DNA of 64,000 nucleotides from Ureibacillus thermosphaericus (GCF_012396605.1 NZ_JAAXPW010000002.1:62001-126000), one strand, 5' to 3'. Counted from the stretch's first letter, positions 18,854-27,350 are shown. The notes: generated from the letters alone by a model not told the origin. Program-made: numbers and translations.

Positions 18854-19459
18854 ATGAACGAAACAGAATATGATCGCTTCCTCCATATTGAAACTTGTGG
18901 ATCGAATAACGGTATCTATCAATCCATTCATTATAATCGCTATGAACCCACTCCTTATTCTGCCTTAGAAGAATTGCTAAAAAATTATCAAATCAACGAG
19001 AACGACTCCATTGTCGATTTTGGCTGTGGATTAGGGAGATTAAGCATTTTCCTCCACTACAAAACAAATGCGTCTGTCTTGGGTATCGACATGAACGAGC
19101 AATTCATAAAAGAAGCAATGAAAAACCGAGAACGATATTGCAAGAAGTTTAAAAAAAAGGAAGATAAAATCCAGTTTCTCCGCTGTTTCGCTCAAGATTA
19201 CCCAATTCAACCGACAGAAAATAAATTTTATTTTTTCAACCCTTTTTCCTTGCAGATATTTATGAAAGTGCTACATCATATCATGCTCTCAATCGAAGAG
19301 AAAAAGCGACCTGTGGACGTAATTTTATACTATCCATCAAATGACTACATCGATTATATAAATCATTACACTCCTTTTGAAAAAGTAATGGAAATTCCCA
19401 TTCCTACATTGCACGAAAAAAATTGGCAAGAACGTTTTATTATTTATCGATTAAACTAG
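18854..19459 (+). CDS. Class I SAM-dependent methyltransferase
   Basis: A 201-residue methyltransferase. Motif I, VDFGCGLGRLSIFL, lies near residues 54-67 and the acidic motif II, GIDMN, follows at the expected distance; the rest of the Rossmann domain is present but short. The later FFNPFSLQIF matches the post-motif strand of small-molecule methyltransferases. Substrate unknown. Of two adjacent ATGs, 18854 has the better spacing from GGGAGA. Confidence 0.85.
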   Translation: MNETEYDRFLHIETCGSNNGIYQSIHYNRYEPTPYSALEELLKNYQINENDSIVDFGCGLGRLSIFLHYKTNASVLGIDMNEQFIKEAMKNRERYCKKFKKKEDKIQFLRCFAQDYPIQPTENKFYFFNPFSLQIFMKVLHHIMLSIEEKKRPVDVILYYPSNDYIDYINHYTPFEKVMEIPIPTLHEKNWQERFIIYRLN

Positions 19460-19460
19460 G

Positions 19461-19485
19461 AGCCATTGTTTTAATGGCTTTTTTT
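19461..19485. terminator. Bidirectional terminator between converging genes
   Basis: AGCCATT / AATGGCT followed by seven T on the plus strand. The stop codon of the minus-strand gene lies in the stem. Confidence 0.75.
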
Positions 19486-19632
19486 CATTATTTTTTGCCG
19501 TTCTTTTAAGATAAATCCCCCAAAAATGACCGTGCATCCGACAATGGAAATAATTAGTGCGAAGGCTGTCCATTTTGAAAAATAAACGCCAAATAGCAAT
19601 AAAAATATCCCCATCCATATAAATATGTTCAT
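19471..19632 (-). CDS. 53-residue two-helix membrane protein
   Basis: Two hydrophobic segments (FIWMGIFLLLFGVYF and FALIISIVGCTVIFGGFIL) with a basic C-terminus. ATG at 19632 follows AAGGGAGA at a good distance; the frame open to 19668 has no such site. Function unknown. Confidence 0.6.
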   Translation of the reverse strand: MNIFIWMGIFLLLFGVYFSKWTAFALIISIVGCTVIFGGFILKERQKIMKKSH

Positions 19633-19964
19633 ATTTTGATTCTCCCTTTTATAATAATGTTCTATCAAGTTAATTACACTTTCCCCATTGTATGAGAGAA
19701 CCTTACTAGATATGCTTCACATGCTTTGAATATGTTTTTAAAATGTAGGACAACTTAATAAGGATGGGAATAATTTATATTGTTATATTACAATAATAAA
19801 AATTGATATAATAATCAGAAATTTGTTAATTAATTAAAAATTATAACTTTTTGATTCTTCAACACTTCAACGCGAAAAAGTGCTATACTTTATTCGATTT
19901 TATTTTTAAGTAATAAAAATCACCAATAAATAAATTATTATATCAAAATAGGATGGAATGAGCT
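19633..19964. other. AT-rich intergenic region upstream of the APC permease
   Basis: Holds the divergent promoters. A candidate -10 (TATACT) lies at about 19885. No gene seen. Confidence 0.35.
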
Positions 19965-21359
19965 ATGAAAAATCAATTATTTCGAAAATTATCTTTAAGC
20001 GAATTATTGAATCAAAAAGGCACATCACAGTTTAATAAAACAATGAATTCATTTGATTTAATCGCTCTTGGTGTTGGAGCAGTTGTCGGAACAGGGATTT
20101 TCATTTTACCAGGTACTGTAGCTGCTGTTCATGCAGGTCCTGCCATCGTTTTCTCATTTATTTTGGCAGCAATTGTATGCGCTTTTTCAGCCTTATGTTA
20201 TTCGGAATTGTCTTCATCGATTCCAGTAGCTGGTAGTGCCTATACATATTCCTATGTGATCTTTGGCGAGCTAATCGCTTGGATAATCGGATGGAGTCTT
20301 TTGCTTGAGTATGGTTTAGCTGTTGCAGCAGTGGCAACTGGTTGGTCTGCTTACTTTCAATCTCTTGTTGAAGGATTTGGCATTCACGTACCGCAAGCAT
20401 TATCAGGTCCATTCAGTCCAGCAAACGGAACATATATCAATTTACCAGCCATTATAATTATTTTACTTTTAGCTTCCTTCCTATCATTAGGAATGAAAGA
20501 GTCTAACCGATTAAATAAAATCATGGTTTTCATTAAACTAGGGATTATTTTACTCTTTATTCTTGTTGGAATGTTTTATGTGAAGCCTGACAACTGGCAA
20601 CCATTTATGCCATTTGGTTTTGGTGGGATTTTATCAGGAGCGGCACTAGTAATCTTTGCTTATTTAGGTTTTGATGCGGTATCTTCCGCTGCTGAAGAGG
20701 TAAAAAATCCACAGCGAAACATGCCAATTGGAATTATCGGAACGCTCGTGATTTGTACAATTTTATATGTAGCCGTTTCCCTTGTGTTAACAGGGATGGT
20801 TCCATATACAGAATTGAATGTAGGAAATCCTGTTGCTTATGCGATGGAAATGAAAAATCTTGATTGGGTATTTGGTGTTATTTCGCTCGGAGCAGTCATT
20901 AGTATGATGACGGTGATTTTCGTTATGCTTTACGGAGGTACTCGCTTAGTGTACTCCTTTGCTCGTGACGGAATGCTTCCAAAAGTGTTATCAGAAATTC
21001 ACCCTCGCCGTAAAATCCCGTTAAAAAATACATGGATTTATGCAATATTTGTATCTTTATTCGCTGGTTTTATTCCGATTGATAAGTTGGCAGAACTTGT
21101 GAATATCGGTACATTGATTGCTTTTGCTGCTGTATCGATTGGCGTTATCTTTATTAGAAAAATGAAAATTGATGGATTAAAAGAAGGATTTAAAGTACCA
21201 TTGTTCCCAATTGTGCCAATTCTTTCTTGCCTCCTTTGTATTTTCATGATCGTCCAATTATCTACATTCACAATGTTTACTTGTCTTATCTGGATGATTA
21301 TTGGTTTATTAGTGTATTTTGTGTATGGAAGGACGCATAGTGTATTGAATAAAAAATAG
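19965..21359 (+). CDS. APC family amino acid permease (cationic amino acid transporter type)
   Basis: A 464-residue transporter with about 12 hydrophobic helices. The first helix carries the APC substrate-binding turn (LGVGAVVGTGIFILPG near residues 34-49), and SYVIFGELIAWIIGWSLLLEY and FAYLGFDAVSSAAEEVKNP are typical of the YfnA/CAT subgroup. It probably imports a neutral or cationic amino acid by proton symport. ATG at 19965 follows AGGATGGA. Monocistronic. Confidence 0.9.
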   Translation: MKNQLFRKLSLSELLNQKGTSQFNKTMNSFDLIALGVGAVVGTGIFILPGTVAAVHAGPAIVFSFILAAIVCAFSALCYSELSSSIPVAGSAYTYSYVIFGELIAWIIGWSLLLEYGLAVAAVATGWSAYFQSLVEGFGIHVPQALSGPFSPANGTYINLPAIIIILLLASFLSLGMKESNRLNKIMVFIKLGIILLFILVGMFYVKPDNWQPFMPFGFGGILSGAALVIFAYLGFDAVSSAAEEVKNPQRNMPIGIIGTLVICTILYVAVSLVLTGMVPYTELNVGNPVAYAMEMKNLDWVFGVISLGAVISMMTVIFVMLYGGTRLVYSFARDGMLPKVLSEIHPRRKIPLKNTWIYAIFVSLFAGFIPIDKLAELVNIGTLIAFAAVSIGVIFIRKMKIDGLKEGFKVPLFPIVPILSCLLCIFMIVQLSTFTMFTCLIWMIIGLLVYFVYGRTHSVLNKK

Positions 21360-21365
21360 AATCAA

Positions 21366-21400
21366 AAAGCTTGTTGCCATGAGTGCAACAAGCTTTTTTT
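21366..21400 (+). terminator. Terminator after the APC permease
   Basis: AAAGCTTGTTGC / GCAACAAGCTTT with a 7-nt loop and T-run. Confidence 0.92.
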
Positions 21401-21546
21401 CGCTTGAGCATCATTTTAAAACAATAAGCTTTTTCTTTCCTTCATAATTAATAAAAGTTCTCTATTTGAGTCAACACCTTTGCGACGAAGATATGTTTCC
21501 CGCCGGAGTAATGTTCGGTAAAAGAAAAATTATTATCAAAAAGTAA

Positions 21547-21580
21547 GGGTGTCTGGAAAGTTTTCGCTTTCTAGACACCC
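21547..21580 (-). terminator. Terminator after the yceI-like gene
   Basis: GGGTGTCTGGAAAG pairs with CTTTCTAGACACCC (one mismatch) with a 6-nt loop. Confidence 0.85.
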
Positions 21581-21597
21581 TCTTCTTCCCCCACTAA

Positions 21598-22128
21598 TTA
21601 GCTTGCAGGGTTCACTTCTAATTCTGCTTTTATTTTAATGTCTTTTCCTACCAATACGCCACCTGTTTCAAGGGCAGCGTTCCATGTAAGCCCGAATTCT
21701 TCACGGTTGATTTTTGCTTCCGCTTCGAATCCGTAAACTTCCACGCCCCAAGGGTTTTTCCCTTTACCATTGTACTCCACTTCGAATGTGACTGGTTTTG
21801 TTACATCTTTAATTGTTAAATCCCCTGTCACTTCAAATTCGTTATCATCTGTTTTCGTAATCACTTTGGATTGGAACGTAATTGTTGGATATTTTTCCGC
21901 ATCAAAAAAGTCTGCAGATTTTAAATGATTATCGCGATCTTCTGATTTTGTATTAATGCTCGCAACATCAAAGGTAAATGCAATTGTAGCAGTTGTCAGA
22001 TCCGTTAAATCTTCCGCTTCAATTTCAGCCGTATAAGAATCAAAATGCCCTCTCACCTTTGACACCATCATATGCTTTACTTCAAAACTAATTTCTGAGT
22101 GTGATTTATCAACAACCCACTTCGCCAT
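21598..22128 (-). CDS. YceI family lipocalin-like protein
   Basis: A 176-residue protein with the YceI fold, which binds isoprenoid-like lipids in other species. Signatures: WVVDKSHSEISFEVKHMMVS at the N-terminus, DRDNHLKSADFFDAEKYPTI in the middle and FGLTWNAALETGGVLVG near the end. No signal peptide, so it is cytoplasmic, as is usual in Firmicutes. ATG at 22128 follows GGAGG by seven bases. The upstream region carries three copies of a TTTTGAATTC-type element that resembles MarR/MhqR operators. Confidence 0.9.
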   Translation of the reverse strand: MAKWVVDKSHSEISFEVKHMMVSKVRGHFDSYTAEIEAEDLTDLTTATIAFTFDVASINTKSEDRDNHLKSADFFDAEKYPTITFQSKVITKTDDNEFEVTGDLTIKDVTKPVTFEVEYNGKGKNPWGVEVYGFEAEAKINREEFGLTWNAALETGGVLVGKDIKIKAELEVNPAS

Positions 22129-22150
22129 TTTCATACCTCCCATATTATCC

Positions 22151-22218
22151 TATTTTGAATTCAAGATATATATGAATATTTATTTCGAATTAATTTATTT
22201 TGAATTCGAGATAAATAT
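22151..22218. promoter_or_regulatory. Cluster of three operator-like repeats upstream of yceI
   Basis: TATTTTGAATTCAAGATAT at 22151 and TATTTTGAATTCGAGATAA at 22196 are near-identical and 45 bp apart; a third, weaker copy (TATTTCGAATTAATT) begins at 22181. The half-site AATTCGAGAT matches what I recall of the MhqR operator of Bacillus. No MarR-type gene lies next to it, so the regulator would act in trans. Confidence 0.5.
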
Positions 22219-22370
22219 ATCATGCACTTATTTTTTTGTCAATCCTTCCATTTATGAATCTCATGTTTTATTTCATATATTCCCTCTTCTTTACGAAAAA
22301 AACATTTAATCTACATTTTGAATCATAGATTGAATTTTCCTTTTTATGAAAAATTTCAATATATTTTTTG

Positions 22371-22399
22371 TTGACCAATTGTTCCAAAGGTGTTAGTAT
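22371..22399 (+). promoter_or_regulatory. Sigma-A promoter of the glycine-riboswitch operon
   Basis: -35 TTGACC (22371-22376), 17-bp spacer, -10 TAGTAT (22394-22399). GTTCCAA (22381) and TTGGAAC (22409) form an inverted repeat around the -10. Confidence 0.65.
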
Positions 22400-22415
22400 C
22401 TTTTAGTATTGGAAC

Positions 22416-22528
22416 TGAATAGGTGTAGCGATGAATGCTGTGGGTAAAACTACACGCAGGAGCAGCTTCTGGAGAGACCACGTTTTGTGGCGCCGAAGGA
22501 TTCACAATCTCAGGCAAAAGGACAGAAG
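22416..22528 (+). ncRNA. Glycine riboswitch (single full aptamer)
   Basis: The aptamer runs from 22466 to 22528. P1 is CTTCTG (22466-22471) pairing with CAGAAG (22523-22528); inside are the conserved GGAGAGACC, GCGCCGAAGG and CTCAGGCAAAAGGACAG of the gcvT-type element. Only one such core is present. The leader before it contains a separate hairpin (GTGTAG at about 22422 with CTACAC at about 22449), which could be the partial second aptamer seen in singlet glycine riboswitches. It is followed by an intrinsic terminator, so control is at transcription. Confidence 0.9.
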
Positions 22529-22558
22529 AATGATAAACCTTATTATTCTTTTGTGTTT

Positions 22559-22586
22559 GAGATTGGGAAGCCAATCTCTTTTTTTA
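22559..22586 (+). terminator. Riboswitch-controlled intrinsic terminator
   Basis: GAGATTGG (22559-22566), GAAG loop, CCAATCTC (22571-22578), then eight T. It lies between the aptamer and the first gene and is therefore the expression platform. Confidence 0.88.
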
Positions 22587-22609
22587 TTACATCAATTGAG
22601 GTGAAACAA

Positions 22610-22888
22610 ATGAGTGAACGTAGAAAAGCAATTGTAAGTGTCATTGGAAAAGATCAAGTTGGCATTATCGCAAAAGTAACGACTGTGATTGCAGATCGAA
22701 ACATCAACATTTTGGATATCAGCCAAACGATTTTACAAGATTTCTTCACAATGATGATGGTGATTGATGTGACCGATTTACCTAATCTTGAAACTCTACA
22801 ACAAGAACTTAATGAACTTGGTCAATCAATTGGCGTTGTCATTACTGTACAACTTGAAGAAATTTTCCAAGCAATGCATCGTGTGTGA
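22610..22888 (+). CDS. ACT domain protein (UPF0237 family)
   Basis: A 92-residue single ACT domain protein. It reads [21 protein letters not shown], the UPF0237 N-terminal strand and amino-acid-binding loop, then [25 protein letters not shown] domains bind amino acids and act as regulatory modules; glycine is the likely ligand given the upstream glycine riboswitch. ATG at 22610 follows GAGGTG. The stop is 14 bp before the start of the UPF0210 gene, with which it forms an operon. Confidence 0.92.
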   Translation: MSERRKAIVSVIGKDQVGIIAKVTTVIADRNINILDISQTILQDFFTMMMVIDVTDLPNLETLQQELNELGQSIGVVITVQLEEIFQAMHRV

Positions 22889-22902
22889 AAGGACGTGCAA
22901 AT

Positions 22903-24264
22903 ATGAATTTTGAAATTCAAGAAATGATGGAAACCATCCGAATGGTTCGAACTGAAAACTTGGATATCCGTACAGTTACGATGGGGATTAATCTCAGAGA
23001 CTGTGCAAATTCCGATTTCGATAAAATGAATCAAAAAATTTATGATAAAATCACTCACTACGCAAAAGATTTAAAGACAACAGCTGAAAAAGTGGAGAAA
23101 GAATACGGCATCCCTATTATTAATAAACGTATTGCCGTGACCCCAATTGCAGATCTTCTAGGCAATGCAACAAAAGATCAAGCAGTGGAACTTGCCAAAA
23201 CATTAGACCGTGCTGCTGTAACCCTCGGTATTGACTTTATCGGTGGATTTTCGGCCCTCGTGCATAAAGGAATTGCGAAGGGAGACCAAGTATTATTTGA
23301 TGCCCTACCAGAAGCTCTAGCAGTCACGGAGCGAGTTTGTGCATCCGTTTCTGTTGGAACAACAAAAGCCGGCATCAATATGGATGCAGTTCGTCAATTA
23401 GGTGAAATCATTAAAGAAACAGCAGAGCTTACAAAAGATAAATCGGGTCTCGGCTGTGCAAAGCTTGTTGTGTTCTGCAACCCTGTAGAAGATAATCCGT
23501 TTATGGCAGGAGCTTTCCTCGGATCCGGTGAAGGAGAAGTTGTGTTGAATGTCGGAGTTTCCGGACCAGGAGTTGTGTTGAATGCACTAAAGCGTTATCC
23601 AGATGCGGACTTAGGTGAAGTGGCAGATATTATTAAGAAAACCGCATTTAAAATTACCCGCGCTGGTGAATTAATTGGCCGAGAAGTAGCAAAACGCTTA
23701 GGGGTCCCATTCGGCATTATGGATTTGTCACTGGCACCAACAAATGCGATGAACGACAGTGTTGCTGAAATCTTAGAAGAAATTGGTTTGGAACGTGTTG
23801 GTACACACGGCACAATCGCCGCCCTTGCATTAATGAACGATGCAGTGAAAAAAGGCGGAGCGATGGCTTCTTCCTATGTGGGTGGATTAAGCGGTGCCTT
23901 CATCCCAGTTAGTGAAGATAACGGTATGATTCGTGGTATTGAAGAAGGTGCTCTAAGCTTATCAAAGTTAGAAGCGATGACATGCGTATGTTCAGTAGGG
24001 CTTGATATGATTGCCATTACGGGAGACGCACCTGCTAGTACCATTTCTGCAATGATTGCAGATGAAGCGGCTATTGGTATGATTAATAAAAAGACAACAG
24101 CCGTTCGCGTCATCCCTGTCCCTGGTGCAAAAGAAGGCGAAATGGTGGAATTTGGCGGCCTGCTTGGACGAGCACCTGTGATGGGAGTAAATCCATTTAG
24201 CTCTGAAAAAATCATTCGCCGAGGTGGACGCATTCCAGCTCCACTACAAGCGTTGGGGAATTAA
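22903..24264 (+). CDS. UPF0210 (DUF711) family protein
   Basis: A 453-residue protein of the UPF0210/DUF711 family, which is distantly related in fold to pyruvate formate-lyase but lacks the glycyl-radical machinery. Typical segments are [34 protein letters not shown] (here [17 protein letters not shown]), SGPGVV and [12 protein letters not shown]. The function is unproven. It follows the ACT gene and is under the same glycine riboswitch, so a link to glycine metabolism or sensing is reasonable. ATG at 22903 follows AAAGGA. Confidence 0.92.
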   Translation: MNFEIQEMMETIRMVRTENLDIRTVTMGINLRDCANSDFDKMNQKIYDKITHYAKDLKTTAEKVEKEYGIPIINKRIAVTPIADLLGNATKDQAVELAKTLDRAAVTLGIDFIGGFSALVHKGIAKGDQVLFDALPEALAVTERVCASVSVGTTKAGINMDAVRQLGEIIKETAELTKDKSGLGCAKLVVFCNPVEDNPFMAGAFLGSGEGEVVLNVGVSGPGVVLNALKRYPDADLGEVADIIKKTAFKITRAGELIGREVAKRLGVPFGIMDLSLAPTNAMNDSVAEILEEIGLERVGTHGTIAALALMNDAVKKGGAMASSYVGGLSGAFIPVSEDNGMIRGIEEGALSLSKLEAMTCVCSVGLDMIAITGDAPASTISAMIADEAAIGMINKKTTAVRVIPVPGAKEGEMVEFGGLLGRAPVMGVNPFSSEKIIRRGGRIPAPLQALGN

Positions 24265-24330
24265 TTGATATAAGTGATAGAGCGAATGTAGAAAGTGATG
24301 AAGAGATCAGCTTTCTCATTCGCCCTTTTA

Positions 24331-24635
24331 CTTGGCTATTATGAAATTAATCGATTGACTATTATGTTTACAGGTTTGGCTATTATCCCTTGATGATTGA
24401 CTATTATTGTCATGACTTTGGCTATTATCACATGCCCCGAAAGCCATTTTTTGTCGATTGGCCATTATATACGCAAGTTTGACTATTATCTTTTGGAGCT
24501 TGACTATTATCAGCTCGATTCTGACTATTATCTCTCTTTTCAAGTGTAGATTTTTTTCGATTGACTATTATGTTCACAAATTTGGCCATTATCTCTTGAT
24601 GATTGACTATTATTGTCATGACTTTGACTATTATC
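24331..24635 (-). repeat. Second 103-bp-unit array, opposite strand
   Basis: Read on the minus strand, units start at 24635, 24532 and 24429 (exactly 103 bp apart). Each contains four elements of the form (G/A/C)ATAATAGTCAA at 21-bp steps, then a spacer. Unit A and C are nearly identical in their first two elements (AAAGTCATGACAATAATAG). A truncated fourth unit remains at 24331-24366. In one minus-strand frame the elements read DNSQ every seven residues, but the frames change and lack ribosome sites, so coding is not supported. Confidence 0.85.
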
Positions 24636-24731
24636 ACATGACCCGATATCCTTTTTTGGTTGATTGCCAATTTCACTCTTAGTGGATATCTTGTAATACT
24701 AAAGATGAAATGGGCGCGCCAAAATAATAAA

Positions 24732-24764
24732 CTATCCTGCCAAAGTGCTTCCAAGACAGGATAG
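24732..24764 (-). terminator. Terminator-like hairpin downstream of the rhodanese gene
   Basis: CTATCCTG and CAGGATAG form a perfect 8-bp stem with a 17-nt loop; minus-strand U-tract is weak. Confidence 0.45.
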
Positions 24765-24885
24765 CATATCCTCCTTTCAGATACATTAACTTCTATCCTC
24801 AATGTAAATCCACCAAAAAAGCAAACTTTTCAGAAAGCCAATCCAATACCCACAGCTACTATACAACATTAAAACGTCTTACGAC

Positions 24886-25224
24886 TTACTTCTTTATATA
24901 ATCCTTCCAAGCTGTGAGTCCCCCATCTAATACAACTACATCATAATCATGTTTGGATAGAATGTTTGCACATTTTGTTGCAGAATTGCCTGTTGTGCAA
25001 GTGACAATGATTTCGCCTTTCTCAGGTAAAGCTGATATGTTTTTATCTTGATTATTTTCTAACTCGAAAATCTCTGTTTTATGGATATTAAGTGATTGGA
25101 TGTTTTCCCCTTCAATATGGAAGGTATTATATTTCTCTTGATCTCGAACATCTAAAATCGTGAGTTGCTCACCTTGCTGCATTCTTTGGAACAATTCTTC
25201 TGGTGAAATTTTTTTCAATACCAT
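24886..25224 (-). CDS. Single-domain rhodanese-like protein
   Basis: A 112-residue cytoplasmic sulphurtransferase-type protein. TILDVRDQEKYNTFHIEG is the first conserved motif, and the active-site loop CTTGNSATK with catalytic Cys76 is present, followed by VVLDGGLTAWKDY. It should carry sulphane sulphur as a persulphide. ATG at 25224 follows TAGGAGGA. It is followed by no coupled gene; the DinB gene lies 20 bp upstream in the same direction, so the two may be co-transcribed. Confidence 0.88.
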   Translation of the reverse strand: MVLKKISPEELFQRMQQGEQLTILDVRDQEKYNTFHIEGENIQSLNIHKTEIFELENNQDKNISALPEKGEIIVTCTTGNSATKCANILSKHDYDVVVLDGGLTAWKDYIKK

Positions 25225-25244
25225 CTTAAAATCCTCCTATGAAA

Positions 25245-25748
25245 TTATAGTGGTGGTTCCTCTACTCCTAGATTAATCCAATCTTCTTTCGGCGGCCCAT
25301 AAACGCCAAACGGTTTTAGCCCTGCTTGTCTCATTAGTACTGTTGCTTGTCCACGATGATGAATAATGTGTTTAATAAGCCCCATTAATATTTGGGCATT
25401 TGTTTCTTCTCTTCCAAAAGCAATTTGCACTTCTTTCAGTGATTCATCTGTCCATTGTTCTTGAATGACTTTCGCTGCACGAGCGCTCACTTCTTTAAAA
25501 GTATCCGCAATTTCCTTCGCCGAATCAGGAACTTTATCTGCATTTTCGACTAATTCTATTCTCAAACCAAAATGCACTAAATATTCCGGAATATTAGTTG
25601 TAAAATGCCAAACAATTCTTCCGAGCGTACGCCCTTCCGGATAAACTTTTTGTTTTAGAGACTCATCGGTTAGCCCTTCCAAAACCTTTTGCGTTAAGTT
25701 CGCCTCCCAATTCCATTCTCTTATAAAATCTTTAATTGTTACATACAT
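25245..25748 (-). CDS. DinB/YfiT superfamily protein
   Basis: A 167-residue four-helix metal-binding protein. Three histidines typical of DinB proteins are visible: GRIVWHFTTN and HIIHHRGQ. Members are thiol-dependent S-transferases or unknown. ATG at 25748 lies nine bases after GGAGGC; the frame open to 25829 has no ribosome site. It precedes the rhodanese gene by 20 bp, which suggests a shared role in thiol or sulphur chemistry. Confidence 0.8.
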   Translation of the reverse strand: MYVTIKDFIREWNWEANLTQKVLEGLTDESLKQKVYPEGRTLGRIVWHFTTNIPEYLVHFGLRIELVENADKVPDSAKEIADTFKEVSARAAKVIQEQWTDESLKEVQIAFGREETNAQILMGLIKHIIHHRGQATVLMRQAGLKPFGVYGPPKEDWINLGVEEPPL

Positions 25749-25891
25749 AAAAAATTGCCTCCATTCTTTTGAAAAGATAGATAAGAACATTCGTTCTAAT
25801 ATTGTACCCGTATCCAAATAAAATATCAATTTTTTCCACGTTTTTGTTTTTGGAATATTGAGACCATAAGACTACATGAAGATATAAAAAA

Positions 25892-25919
25892 CCCTTAAGC
25901 AATCATGTTTGCTTAAGGG
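25892..25919 (-). terminator. Terminator after the serine acetyltransferase gene
   Basis: CCCTTAAGCAA / TTGCTTAAGGG with a 6-nt loop; minus-strand U-tract from AAAAAA. Confidence 0.92.
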
Positions 25920-25929
25920 ATAGACAATC

Positions 25930-26835
25930 CTATTCTTTTTTCTGCTTAATATTTGGAAGCGGTTGGGAGTTGTAAATTCTTGAATATGGTGGAACGGATT
26001 GAGTTAACCAAATGTTACCGCCAATGACGGAATCATGTCCGATTTTCGTATCTCCACCTAGAATTGTTGCTCCCGCGTAAATCACTACATTATCCCCAAT
26101 GTCTGGGTGACGTTTAATTCCTTTAATCGGGTTTCCATTTTCATCTAACGGGAAGCTTTTTGCCCCAATCGTTACACCTTGATAGATTTTAACATTTTTA
26201 CCAATTGTGCTTGTTTCTCCAATCACCACACCTGTTCCGTGGTCAATGAAGAAGTACTCGCCAATTTTTGCTCCTGGATGAATATCAATACCTGTTAAAC
26301 TATGAGCATGCTCTGACATAATTCTTGGGATAATTGGAACACCTGCTTGGTATAATTCGTGAGCTATCCTATGTATCGTAATGGCTGTAATGGATGGATA
26401 GCTGAATAAAATTTCTTCTAATGATAAAGCTGCAGGGTCTCCATTGTAAGCCGCTTGAATATCCGTTTGTAGAATTTCACGAATTTCAGGTAATTTGTTG
26501 AGTAAATCCACAACGATTTCTTCTGCTCTTACTTCCGGTTGGCTTTCTCCATTATTTTTGAGCACTTTCGAAATGATATCTTTTAAATCTAGTGCAGTTG
26601 ATCTTAATAGATTCCCAATGTTTGTCTCAATGCGCAATTCGTCTTTAAAGGTGTCGCAAAAACAAGGGTATAACACTTTACGGAAGTTCTTCAAAATTTT
26701 AATAATCTTTTCTTGCCCTTCAAAGCCGATAGATTGTTCAATTGGAAAGTGTTGTTTATGAACATCGAGCAATGAATTGGCGATGTTTGGTACACCATTG
26801 TTTAACCATTCATCTAATTTCAATGAATCCACCAC
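25930..26835 (-). CDS. cysE: Serine O-acetyltransferase, EpsC type
   Basis: A 301-residue enzyme making O-acetylserine for cysteine synthesis from serine and acetyl-CoA. The N-terminal half is helical; the C-terminal half is a left-handed beta-helix with hexapeptide repeats (IDIHPGAKIGEYFFIDHG, GVVIGETSTIGKNVKIYQGV). The catalytic region HSLTGIDIHPGA and DHGTGVVIGE are intact. The length matches the longer EpsC form. Start is uncertain: GTG at 26835 has a poor site, and a TTG at 26820 has GGTGG upstream. Monocistronic. Confidence 0.92.
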   Translation of the reverse strand: MVDSLKLDEWLNNGVPNIANSLLDVHKQHFPIEQSIGFEGQEKIIKILKNFRKVLYPCFCDTFKDELRIETNIGNLLRSTALDLKDIISKVLKNNGESQPEVRAEEIVVDLLNKLPEIREILQTDIQAAYNGDPAALSLEEILFSYPSITAITIHRIAHELYQAGVPIIPRIMSEHAHSLTGIDIHPGAKIGEYFFIDHGTGVVIGETSTIGKNVKIYQGVTIGAKSFPLDENGNPIKGIKRHPDIGDNVVIYAGATILGGDTKIGHDSVIGGNIWLTQSVPPYSRIYNSQPLPNIKQKKE

Positions 26836-26996
26836 CCTATTTTTTTTCGAAGGAAAGGAAAGGAACCCCTTTGCTAGTAAATTCTTTTTCCTTAGATTTT
26901 ATTTATTGCTATCATATAAAACTTGCACTAGGTTTATCAACTATCTTGATTTTTTCATAAAATTTTACAATTAGAAAACTATTGATAGACTAAAAA

Positions 26997-27022
26997 CTTG
27001 CTGGATAAAACACTCCAGCAAG
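26997..27022 (-). terminator. Terminator retained after the solute-binding-protein remnant
   Basis: CTTGCTGGA / TCCAGCAAG with an 8-nt loop; minus-strand U-tract. Confidence 0.8.
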
Positions 27023-27034
27023 CATTTTTTAACA

Positions 27035-27256
27035 TTATTCAACTTTACTTTCAACTACTACAGCATCCGCCTTGATTGTTTCACCGAAAGCAGGTTTTAA
27101 TGTTTCTTCATATGCTTTTGTAAAGAATTTTTCTTCATATAAACTTTCAATTTCTTCATTTAACCATTCTAATAATTCTGTATTTCCTTTTTTAACAGCT
27201 GGAGCGATATAATCCAATTCACCTAAAGTAGGTAATTGCTTAAAAAATCGCAGTTG
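27035..27256 (-). pseudogene. C-terminal remnant of an amino-acid ABC transporter substrate-binding protein
   Basis: About 70 codons survive, starting after a TAG near 27256 and ending with a proper stop. The reading LDYIAPAVKKGNTELLEWLN and KAYEETLKPAFG is the typical C-terminus of polar amino-acid-binding proteins (family 3). There is no start, no signal peptide and no permease or ATPase gene nearby. Its terminator is intact, so this is the tail of a deleted transporter gene. Confidence 0.7.
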
Positions 27257-27310
27257 CTATCTATTTACCTAATAAAGCTCCCCCTCCTAACAGCTTTCTT
27301 CGCTATAAAA

Positions 27311-27342
27311 AATCTGCTCCATTGTATGAACTGGAACAGATT
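27311..27342 (-). terminator. Terminator after the FMN reductase gene
   Basis: AATCTGCTCC / GGAACAGATT stem with a 12-nt loop just beyond the stop codon. Confidence 0.8.
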
Positions 27343-27350
27343 TTATAAAG

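Noticed and set aside
24328..24802. Open frames over the second array reading DNSQ every seven residues
   Set aside because: The periodic reading results from 21-bp repeats; frames shift between units, there is no ribosome site, and the first array is closed by stops.
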